DNA of 39,687 nucleotides from Anaeromyces robustus (Eukaryota > Neocallimastigomycota > Neocallimastigomycetes > Neocallimastigales > Neocallimastigaceae): NCBI GenBank assembly GCA_002104895.1, contig MCFG01000510.1, positions 1-39,687 of the forward strand, given 5' to 3'. The translations under genes were made by a program, and so were the position numbers. The notes below the pieces were generated by a model. That model did no database searches. It saw nothing but the letters and a program-made list of their open reading frames with translations, and was not told where the DNA came from. Below, piece after piece: positions 32,711-39,687 of the stretch. Every line of letters begins with the position of its first letter. Position 1 is the first letter of the stretch.

Positions 32711-33700
32711 ATGCAATCTGAAAACATTAATACAGAAAACTCATCTAACAGTGATGGAATTCTCCCAACTCCATCCACCCCATTTACTCCAATTTCCCCA
32801 AGCCTAGAAAATTCTTTCTCTCTTTTTGCCTCGTCCTTAGAACATTCCATTGCCTCTTTGGTAAATACTATTAACAGAAATAATAATAGTATTGATTTGG
32901 ACTCCTTACCAAAAATTGATCCAAGGAGACCAAATGTATGTGGCTGGTACTCAAAATTTGTTTCTTGGTTAGAGTACCACAACATTACTGATAAGGAACT
33001 CATTTTTAAGCTATGTAAGATGGCCACTCCTGATGACCATGCTGAAGATTTAGATGAGTTACTACTATATGACGATAATAATAGAATCATATTCCCTCAA
33101 TTATTTACTATAAAGAAGAAATTACTAAGTGTAGTTGAGGGTGAAAAGGACCCATACCGCATATTGGAGAAAATTAAAACACTTTCTATCAGTAGCAAAC
33201 AAAGTATTGTTGATTTTAATAGAGAGTATAAGAAACTTTACAGAAAGTTAGATAAGAAATTCAAGCCAGCTATTACAGTTTTCGATTACGTTAATTCTAT
33301 TAAATCAAGATCTGAGGCTTGTAAGGGTATTCACGTGAACAAATGTACAGATTTAAATGAGGCGTATGAATTGGCTGAGCGATATGAAGAAGCTCATCTT
33401 AAGTATTCATACCACAAACCAACCACCTCCACTTCCCACTACTTCCATCAAAACAAAATTCAACTTAATAGAAGTAACACACCGAACGATAACATGAACA
33501 GAAAAGTCATCAAGGAAAGTCACGTGAAAGAAATGGAAGACTTAACCCAGGGCGTAAAAGAAATGAGGATTAAAACTTGCTACTTCTGCAATGAAGAAGG
33601 ACATGTTAAGTATGCATGTCCTGCCTATAATAAAATGAAGTATAATGAGTTTAAAAGGAACGAATTAGAAGAAGAAGAAACTCCTTTAAACTCAGAATAG
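32711..33700 (+). CDS. gag: Retrotransposon Gag with zinc knuckle (plus-strand element)
   Basis: 329 residues. The N-terminal 60 residues are Ser/Pro/Thr-rich. The middle (about 70-240) is the helical capsid-like Gag core (WYSKFVSWLEYHNITDKEL, YRILEKIKTLSISSKQSI). The C-terminus has one CCHC zinc knuckle, CYFCNEEGHVKYAC, at residues 290-303 (CX2CX4HX4C), which binds nucleic acid. The frame closes at TAG 33698-33700, seven nt after a T TTA AAC slippery heptamer and at the foot of a pseudoknot. Most ribosomes should therefore make Gag alone and a fraction should shift to -1 to make Gag-protease. The start follows a long poly-A leader. The frame is intact, with no in-frame stops. Confidence 0.88.
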   Translation: MQSENINTENSSNSDGILPTPSTPFTPISPSLENSFSLFASSLEHSIASLVNTINRNNNSIDLDSLPKIDPRRPNVCGWYSKFVSWLEYHNITDKELIFKLCKMATPDDHAEDLDELLLYDDNNRIIFPQLFTIKKKLLSVVEGEKDPYRILEKIKTLSISSKQSIVDFNREYKKLYRKLDKKFKPAITVFDYVNSIKSRSEACKGIHVNKCTDLNEAYELAERYEEAHLKYSYHKPTTSTSHYFHQNKIQLNRSNTPNDNMNRKVIKESHVKEMEDLTQGVKEMRIKTCYFCNEEGHVKYACPAYNKMKYNEFKRNELEEEETPLNSE

Positions 33701-33732
33701 GGAGTAAACACTCTCCCGTAAATCAAAGTGTT
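33685..33732 (+). promoter_or_regulatory. Programmed -1 frameshift signal (slippery site plus H-type pseudoknot)
   Basis: The heptamer TTTAAAC (33685-33691) is in the gag register T TTA AAC. Eight nt downstream, GGGAG (33700-33704) pairs with CTCCC (33713-33717) as stem 1. The loop bases AACACT (33707-33712) pair with AGTGTT (33727-33732) as stem 2. Loops are 2 nt and 9 nt, with no nucleotide between the stems. The downstream protease frame is exactly -1 and is open from 33655, across the gag stop. All components match textbook retroviral -1 signals; function is inferred. Confidence 0.82.
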
Positions 33733-34728
33733 AATAAAAATGCCCTTGTCTACGCTTTGAAAAGGAAGAATAATAATTTTAGAAACAACCGACCAAACAA
33801 ATATAAAAACAATGAGAAGACAAAACAACCCATTACTATCCCGGATTCTGATGATGAATCAGATACCATGGATTTGGAGACAAGGAGAAAAATTTTGATA
33901 CCAAAGCGTAGATTAACAAAGAATAATAATAATACAAAACTTAATGACAATAATCCTAGTAATCATGAAACAAACGAAAATGAAACTAATCCAATTGATA
34001 GTAAAGAAAATAATCAATTAGATAACAATAAAAAAATAAATTCGGACGAAGAATTTAAGGAAGATCACATGACCAATCAAGAAATTCTTGATAATAAAAA
34101 TTCTGGTCACATGACTACCGACATTAATAAAGATGATAATAAAAATTTAAATAATAATAACTTTAGTAGTAATATTATTGATAGTAAGAACAATAGTAGT
34201 AATGAACTAAATAAAAACATTAACAATAAGAAGGAGGATAAATTAAAAATTAAACCTCCTAGACATATTAAATTGATTAAGGACAAAGAAGATTATAATA
34301 TTACTAAGGATCTTTTAAACACTCCTAGTAATATTACCTTTGCCCAATTATTAGACTGTAGTCCAAGGATTAGGGCTGAATTAATTAAAAATTTAAAATT
34401 AGAAAAGTCCGATAAGAAAGACATTATAGGAGCCATAAGAGAATTAGAAATTAACTCTCTTATAGTTAATGATCCTGACCATTCCTATATTAGTAAAAGA
34501 AGGGAGGTCAGTGAGGATGAATTAGCCATTGTTACGGCTAAAATTGAAAACAATTCTGCCAGACTTTTGGTTGACTCTGGCAGTAATGTAAACATTATTT
34601 CAAGGGAATTTTTGGAATCTCTCCCAACAAAATTTCCATTATTAGGAGTAAGTCACATACGTCTACTCCAAGCGGTTAGTAACTGCGATCCAATGGAATT
34701 GAGATTGTTAAAATTCCAATTGAAATAG
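33701..34728 (+). CDS. pro: Retroelement protease region (pro), -1 frame after gag
   Basis: This frame is open from 33655, inside gag, to TAG at 34726-34728 and has no convincing start of its own (TTG at 33757 only), so it is probably made by frameshifting. The first 160 or so residues after 33757 are Asn/Lys/Asp-rich and disordered. The aspartic protease active site is RLLVDSGSNVNIIS, with Asp codon at 34573 (residue 273 counted from 33757), as in Ty3/gypsy proteases. The protease would mature the Gag-Pol precursor. The frame ends about 150 nt after the active site, with the continuing sequence in the next -1 frame. The full protease fold is therefore completed only if a second shift occurs or a mutation is reversed. 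Confidence 0.75.
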
Positions 34729-35471
34729 GCTCCTTAAAATTTGAAGCTCCATTCAGGGTTGTGGATAATCAAGATTCTTATTATGATTTAATTTTAGGTT
34801 ATTATACACAATTTTTACAAAAGATTTGTATAATAGCTCCTTTAAATTCAATTTATTGGTTAAATCATAATATGGAACTTGAATTTTTATGTGACATTTT
34901 GAATGGATATGAAATGGAAAACGAGGAGAAAGTCTCCTGTTTCATTAAGAAAATAGAAGACAATAATAGTAATAATAATAATAATGAAATAAAAATTAAT
35001 GAAAAGTTTCCATTAAATTATGAAAAAGAACCATACATTAATGCCAAAGAATATATTAATAGTGATAAATTTTTGGATCACGTGAATCCACAATATATAG
35101 ACGAAATCGTAATTTTATTAAATAATCACATAGAAGTTGTGGCTACTTCATCGGATGATCTCGTACCTTCTACATTAACTCCGCACAAAATTAAATTAAA
35201 GAAAGGGGTAAAACCTATAAAATTGCATTGTTATAGGTTAAATAAATTAAAATCGGATATTTTAAAAGAAGAGTTAATCAAATTAATCAACAAGGGATTA
35301 ATAGAACCTTCCACTTCTGAATGGTCTTTTCCTGTGGTTCTAGTCTTAAAATCCAATGGAAAGTGGCGTTTATGTATCGACTATCGAAAATTAAATGATG
35401 CCACAATTCCTGATGTTTACTCTCTTCCTTATATCGATGTAACGGAACGGTTGTTCCAATATTACAATTGA
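34683..35471 (+). pseudogene. End of protease and N-terminal reverse transcriptase, truncated
   Basis: Open in the next -1 frame from 34683, overlapping pro by 46 nt. The first residues (IPIEIGSLKFEAPFRVVD) look like the C-terminal half of the protease. Reverse transcriptase follows, with LINKGLIEPSTSEWSFPVVL and WRLCIDYRKLNDATIPDVY, the N-terminal finger motifs of Ty3/gypsy RT. The expected YSLPYID is present, but the catalytic palm (YxDD) never appears and the frame hits TGA at 35469-35471. Sequence after about 35440 no longer matches RT. The element cannot encode its own active reverse transcriptase. Confidence 0.75.
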
Positions 35472-35557
35472 CACCAAAATTTGAAGTAAACACAAACAAA
35501 ATAAAATTTAAAATAAAAGATACTTATTGCAATATCAGAACACCTTTCCTTTGTTAA
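35441..35557 (+). pseudogene. Coding-like remnant after the RT breakpoint
   Basis: In a different frame from RT, 38 codons are open to TAA (includes VVPILQLTPKFEVNTNK and TYCNIRTPFLC). It may be the 3' end of the original pol polyprotein brought next to RT by deletion. I cannot assign it to a domain. Confidence 0.35.
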
Positions 35558-35569
35558 CCTGAAAGGTCG
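35544..35569. repeat. Hairpin at the 3' end of the plus-strand element
   Basis: ACCTTTC and GAAAGGT, separated by about 12 nt, form a 7-bp stem around the last stop codon, near 35542-35567. It could be part of a long terminal repeat edge; this is speculative. Confidence 0.5.
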
Positions 35570-35961
35570 GTGTCGAGATATATATATTAGTAAGATTTAG
35601 TTTTAAGTTTTATTTTATTTTTATTTAAAATATGTTTTATTAGAATTTAGTTTTATTAATTATTAAAAATTAATAATAACTAATCTTTGTAGTATTTCGA
35701 ACTACTTATGAATTAATTATTACTAATATATATAAAGTTATAAAAGAATAAAAGCACAAAGAAAAATATTTTAACTAAAAGTTTTACACCTATTTATACT
35801 TTTTGCGGAAAAATAGTTTTAAAAATAAAAGTTCATAAAAAATAATAAAAATTGCTAGAAACTAAGATATTTTGTTATAAAATGAATCTCATAGAAAAAT
35901 AAAGAAATATTATATAATTTTTTCTTAAAGTTTCTAATTCTATTCCATGTAATTCTATAAA

Positions 35962-36130
35962 GAAATACAGAAATAAAATACAGAAACAAATACAGAATAA
36001 AATACAGAAATTTATAATAAATAAATTTAAAATAAAATTTTTATAAAATTTGGAACAAGGTGTGAGTCGAACCCAGAGTGTTCGCCCAGATGGTCATAGT
36101 TACTAACCACTAGACCATGGTTACTATTTT
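35962..36130 (-). mobile_element. tRNA-derived SINE-like sequence
   Basis: On the minus strand an A box TGGTCTAGTGG (36117-36107) is followed, at a tRNA-like distance, by a B box GGTTCGACTCA (36073-36063). The inferred acceptor, D and T stems do not pair, so it is not a functional tRNA. Downstream in its own direction is A/T sequence ending in a tandem tail of about four TTCTGTAT units (35962-36012), as SINEs often have. A tRNA pseudogene is the alternative. Confidence 0.42.
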
Positions 36131-36140
36131 ACTAATTGAG

Positions 36141-36188
36141 AGATTCGTTACATGGTCCTCCTTCAGGATTCGGATACCAGACGAATCT
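36141..36188. repeat. Inverted repeat, 8-bp arms, 32-nt loop
   Basis: AGATTCGT at 36141-36148 and ACGAATCT at 36181-36188 are exact reverse complements. The loop is unusually GC-rich for this window. Confidence 0.8.
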
Positions 36189-36463
36189 TAAAACTAGGCT
36201 AAACTATACTAAGAAAAATTTTAACTAAATTTTTAAACTATACTAAAACTATACTATATAGGTGTAAAAATAATATAATTTGATATTAATAAAAATACAT
36301 GAATATTAATAAAGTTTACATGATATTGATAATACTATAACTAAACTAAACTAAGCTAAGATTTTAAACTAATAATAATAACAATAAGTTTGATATTGAT
36401 AAAGAATAAAATATTGATAAAATAAATTTAATAATTGAGATTCATTATTTAAGTTTTTCTTTT

Positions 36464-38401
36464 TCATTTTGGTTTATTTTTAACAAAGTAACAGAGTAAG
36501 TTTTCAGGTGGTTTATCTTCATAAGGGAGATATTCATCAAGTTTAAATTCTTTAAATTTGTTGTTTTGCTTTCTTTTGTATTTAATTGATTTTGAATTGC
36601 TGATTGCAAAGAATGAAGAGTTGTTAATAATTTCTTTTGAATTTGCTAAGGAAAAATTTTGACATGTAGAATATTTATATATTTTTGAACGAAAATTTGA
36701 CTTTAATTTATTATTATCGTTCACACTCTCCTTCGAAAAGATTGGATTAATGGGTTTTGAAAAATTATTATTTTGAATAGGTTGATTTGAAGAATTTGAT
36801 TTTAAGCAAGAATTAGGATTGCCAGAGGAAACAGATTGATTACCAGATTTCAGATTATTACAAGAATTATTGTTAAAAGAATCGTTACTAAGATTAACAG
36901 AGTTACAAGGAGAATTAATAGAATTAACAGGATTACAAGAATTTGTACTAAGATTAACAGGATTATTACAAGAATTTTTTCTAGGAAGTACACAAGAGTT
37001 AGAAACATAAGTTGGTTTATTATTATTTTTCAAGGGTTGTGAATTAATTGATTTTGTACGTTCTGAGTGGAAACAAGAAGTATTACAGAAAGATTTATTG
37101 CCAGAGTGATTATCAAGATTATTATTATTTTTAGAATGAGGTTTACAAGATTTATCAGATTTTGTATTTTGAGAATTCGTCACGAATGAATTTGGGAGTA
37201 TTAAACAATTTGAAAGACAGTAATTTGAATTGAAAGTTATTTCTTTAGTTGTAAAATTGATAGTGGGATTGTGAGTTACGAGCCAATCTATTCCAAGAAT
37301 ACCACAATACGAAGGTAGATCCACAATATAGAATTCTGTTTTACAAAGGTGATTTTTATATTTCAACGAGATAGGAAAAGTTTTACCAAAAATTGTTTGA
37401 TTTCCGGCTACTCCAGAAACGGCAGGAAAAGTAGAATCAGAATCAAAAGGAATATTGTTTTCTTTAGCAAAGTGTATATCCATAAGATTTAATTGAGAAC
37501 CTGAATCGATGAGTAGTTTAGCATTGCAAGAAGAGTTTAAAGTTTGTAGATTGAATTCGGCAACTGGAGCATTCAAAGATGGATCATCAGAAAGTCTAGG
37601 TCTTGATTTTGGTTTGGATTCTGGATTAGAAATAAAAGCATTGCTGGAAGAGGGTTTGTTGTCATCTTCATTTACTTTATTCTTTAAAGGGCAGTTATTA
37701 ACTTGATGGTTTTTTGATCCACAGTAGAAACAAAGATGTTCTTTTCTTCTTCTTTCTTTTTCATCACGAGTTATTGTTTCATTAGATTTATTCGAAGCAA
37801 ATTGAAAAGAGTTAGCATGACGACCAAAAGAATGATTACTTGAATTATTTGATTTAAAATATTGATTATGAGTAGAAAGTCTTAAATCTATACGAGAAGC
37901 TATGGTTTGAAGAGAGAATAAGGATTGTGGTCCAGGAAACATTTCTAAGATTCTGGTTGCAATATTGTCGTTTAATCCTGCGAGAAAAGCATCCATTTTA
38001 GCAGCTTCATTCCAAGAAGAGTCATCTGCGTATTTATTGAACTCCAGGATGTAGCTTCTTACATCTCCAAGACGTCTCTGTTTAATGGTTCTGAGCTTTT
38101 GGTTTGCTATGAAGGTTGAATCATAATTTCCAAAGGTAGCTTTAAACTTGGATATAAACGCTTCATAGTCATCTAAACATGGGTCTACATTTTCAATTAA
38201 AGTTGCGGCCCAATTCATTGCAGAACCGTAAAGTCTGGAAATGATGTATGCAACCTTAACTGGATCTTCAGAAAATTTTTCTGGTTGCAACATAAAGACA
38301 AGGTTCATTTTTGCAAGAAAGCCTTTAAAGAAACGACGGTCTCCAGCGAATCCATCTTTGTACGTAACATTTAAATTGAAAAAATTATCTTCGTTCATCA
38401 T
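36464..38401 (-). CDS. Gag-protease polyprotein of a second Ty3/gypsy-like element, no RT or integrase
   Basis: One intact frame of 645 residues. Residues about 15-185 are a gypsy-type Gag (capsid) domain (FAGDRRFFKGFLAKMNLVF, AAKMDAFLAGLNDNIATRI). A CCHC zinc knuckle is at 224-237 (C224, C227, H232, C237). An aspartic protease follows, with LLIDSGSQLNLMD (Asp 299), the flap-like SGVAGNQT, and GILGIDWLVTHNP (residues 367-379). Residues about 400-610 are a Ser/Asn/Cys-rich low-complexity linker. A short ordered end carries DEYLPYEDKPPENLL. Unlike the plus-strand element, gag and protease share one frame. No RT-like sequence follows in any frame downstream. It is either a truncated or non-autonomous element or a gag-protease gene retained without pol. 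The start at 38401 is MMNEDN; the second Met is equally possible. Confidence 0.82.
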   Translation of the reverse strand: MMNEDNFFNLNVTYKDGFAGDRRFFKGFLAKMNLVFMLQPEKFSEDPVKVAYIISRLYGSAMNWAATLIENVDPCLDDYEAFISKFKATFGNYDSTFIANQKLRTIKQRRLGDVRSYILEFNKYADDSSWNEAAKMDAFLAGLNDNIATRILEMFPGPQSLFSLQTIASRIDLRLSTHNQYFKSNNSSNHSFGRHANSFQFASNKSNETITRDEKERRRKEHLCFYCGSKNHQVNNCPLKNKVNEDDNKPSSSNAFISNPESKPKSRPRLSDDPSLNAPVAEFNLQTLNSSCNAKLLIDSGSQLNLMDIHFAKENNIPFDSDSTFPAVSGVAGNQTIFGKTFPISLKYKNHLCKTEFYIVDLPSYCGILGIDWLVTHNPTINFTTKEITFNSNYCLSNCLILPNSFVTNSQNTKSDKSCKPHSKNNNNLDNHSGNKSFCNTSCFHSERTKSINSQPLKNNNKPTYVSNSCVLPRKNSCNNPVNLSTNSCNPVNSINSPCNSVNLSNDSFNNNSCNNLKSGNQSVSSGNPNSCLKSNSSNQPIQNNNFSKPINPIFSKESVNDNNKLKSNFRSKIYKYSTCQNFSLANSKEIINNSSFFAISNSKSIKYKRKQNNKFKEFKLDEYLPYEDKPPENLLCYFVKNKPK

Positions 38402-39050
38402 TGTTGTTTTATTTTTGGTTTTAACTAAGAATTCAAATTGTTTATTAAGGTAAATTTAAATTTTAATTTCGCTTTTTATGCCTTACAACTCAAAAATAAA
38501 CCGGCAAAAGCTACTAACTAGAGGTATATACTAGACCTCGAAATAAATATTAAAACTATATAATTAAAGTCGCTTCACCTTCACGACCAACCTCCAGCCT
38601 TCGGTGACTGAAGTTCCTTATTTGCCAGAGCTTACGAAGGTATTGAACTTGAACGTCCGATATTGCAGTGCTTTTTATCACACAACAATTCCTTCCCCCA
38701 AGAAAGCGTGCTTTTCACACTACCCACTTTTATCAATACCTAAGTAACTAATTGACTATAGTTTCTTAACCTACTAGAAAACTAGTTACTTACGCCAAAC
38801 ACTCTGTATATGAGCTCTAAACGCTCCTAGTATATTTTACAAATAATTTACCTTAAGAATTTAATAGATATTTAATTACACAGAAGTTTACAAGGATGTT
38901 TTTTCTTTTAATAATTTTTTCTATTTCACACTGCTGTTCTTTCAGTTTATCAACTTACTCGAGCTGAATGTAGGACTTACGTCTGTGCCTACCAGCGAGG
39001 GCCAATGTGAAACTCGAAATTTTAATTATAAAAGAAAAGAGGGACAGTAT
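38402..39050 (-). other. Leader and probable terminal-repeat region of the minus-strand element
   Basis: Noticeably GC-richer than host DNA and without a good reading frame. It directly precedes the Gag-protease start in the minus direction, so it is probably the 5' leader and long terminal repeat. It includes a GAGGT/ACCTC inverted pair around 38523-38539. No repeat partner or primer site could be identified by eye. Confidence 0.4.
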
Positions 39051-39687
39051 AAAAATAAGGATCCTCAGAATGATTCTCCTTATTAAAAATTTTATTAGAT
39101 TTATAAAAATTTTTTTTTTTTTGACTAGAAAAATTTTTTGAAAAATAATTTAATTTATCTATTCTATAATTTATATATTCACTTAATTTTTTATAATAAT
39201 TTATTTAATTTATTAATATTTATTCACTTAATTTAATTTATTTAATTTTTTATTTTAATTTATTAATTTTTCCAAAATTATCACTGGCAAGGTAGTACAA
39301 AATCTTTTTAAATACTATGGGGGTACACTATTTTTTATCTTTTGGTAGTACTGAAAAAATTTTTTAAATGTTAACACAAAGAAAAATTTTCAAAGATTTT
39401 AGGGTGGTACAAAATTTTCAATAACTTAAGGTTTCTAAGTAGTTCAAAGGCAATTCAAGTAAAGTAGCTAAGACTAAGGAGAAAACTAGGCGGTAGTTCT
39501 AAAGAACTTGGTTACTAAGACGGGTGGAATCTGGGTGCTTTATTTTTTTACTTTATCAAGAAAAATTTTTATTCGAGAAGGATACTTGATAGGATGGATA
39601 CTAGAATTATTCAAGAAAAGTAGACAAAGGGTAAACAAGAAGTAGACAAGACTAAGACAAGACTAAACTAAGAATTATACAAGGTGA
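39051..39687. other. Non-coding tail with repeated GGTAGTAC-like motifs
   Basis: No coding frame. A short imperfect hairpin (AATAAGGA 39054-39061 with TCCTTATT 39077-39084) is followed by A/T sequence. Four related motifs follow: GGTAGTAC at 39291, GGGGGTAC at 39319, GGTAGTAC at 39344 and GGTGGTAC at 39403. The last 200 nt are purine-rich with repeated AGACTAAG/ACAAGACTAA. Probably more mobile-element sequence running out of the window. Confidence 0.4.

Larger units (their letters stand above)
32711..35557 (+). mobile_element. Truncated Ty3/gypsy-like retroelement (gag-protease-partial RT)
   Basis: Gag, protease and the first part of reverse transcriptase occur in order on the plus strand in three successive frames, each -1 relative to the last. 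RNase H and integrase are absent. The RT frame ends abruptly near 35440, and a coding-like remnant in another frame continues to TAA at 35555-35557. This suggests an internal deletion. GC content is clearly higher than in host spacers. Long terminal repeats and target duplications could not be identified. Confidence 0.8.
35558..36463. other. Region between the two retroelements
   Basis: AT-rich with no coding frame. Contains the tRNA-like SINE candidate (35962-36130), a 12-bp inverted repeat at 35782-35793 and 36258-36269 (TTTTACACCTAT and its complement), and an 8-bp stem at 36141-36148 with 36181-36188. Possibly holds terminal repeats of either element, which I could not delimit. Confidence 0.5.

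Noticed and set aside
32638-33090. 150-codon minus-strand frame over gag
   Set aside because: It is antisense to the gag coding region and begins in the poly-A tract. Gag with its zinc knuckle is the real gene.
36060-36130. Functional tRNA gene on the minus strand
   Set aside because: A and B boxes are present, but the acceptor and D stems do not pair and the T stem has mismatches. It is kept as a SINE or pseudo-tRNA candidate.
36836-37042. Arg/Ile/Thr-rich plus-strand frame
   Set aside because: It is an antisense shadow of the Asn/Ser-rich linker of the minus-strand Gag-protease gene.
35540-39060. Paired long terminal repeats for either retroelement
   Set aside because: By eye I found no long direct repeat shared between candidate 5' and 3' flanks. 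A self-alignment would be decisive.

Overview
The window reads as nuclear DNA of a fungus with an extremely AT-rich genome. An anaerobic gut fungus (Neocallimastigomycota) is the best guess. The reasons are spacers and introns made almost only of A and T, long AAT/ATT, AAAT and poly-A/T tracts, Asn/Glu/Lys-rich low-complexity protein segments, many short GT..AG introns, and a ChAP-family (exomer) protein, a fungal family. Species assignment is inference. All gene models were built by hand from codon phase, GT/AG signals and recalled family motifs; no search was run.

Region 1 to about 31.5 kb is host genes. In order: the 3' end of a Doa10/MARCH6-like ER ubiquitin ligase (+, 245-997); ribosomal protein eL34 (-, 2 exons, 2270-2792); an unassigned coding-like exon (-, 3158-3343); a ChAP/exomer TPR protein (-, 14 exons, 4398-9334); a doubtful two-exon mini-gene (+, 9769-10307); a 66-residue tail-anchored protein (-, 10556-10756); a TXNL4B/Dim1-like spliceosomal protein (+, 3 exons, 10980-11663); a RECQL5-type RecQ helicase (-, 18 exons, 12024-16866); a BCD1/ZNHIT6-like box C/D snoRNP assembly factor (+, 5 exons, 17281-19510); an ELO fatty-acid elongase (-, 7 exons, 21869-23744); and an unrecognised single-pass membrane protein (-, 5 exons, 26629-31493). 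The genes are housekeeping and show no operon-like logic. Divergent pairs share short AT-rich spacers, two of which carry a CACGTG palindrome.

Region about 31.9-39.7 kb is a transposon island with visibly higher GC. A plus-strand Ty3/gypsy-like element (32711-35557) has gag, protease and only the start of reverse transcriptase. Gag and protease are joined by a textbook -1 frameshift signal: a T TTA AAC slippery heptamer, an 8-nt spacer and a perfect H-type pseudoknot. A minus-strand element (36464-38401) has one intact 645-codon Gag-protease frame and no reverse transcriptase or integrase. Between them is a tRNA-derived, SINE-like sequence with A and B boxes. A cluster of perfect palindromes sits just upstream of the first element.

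The observation most worth following is the gag/protease frameshift signal, with a possible second -1 shift between protease and reverse transcriptase.
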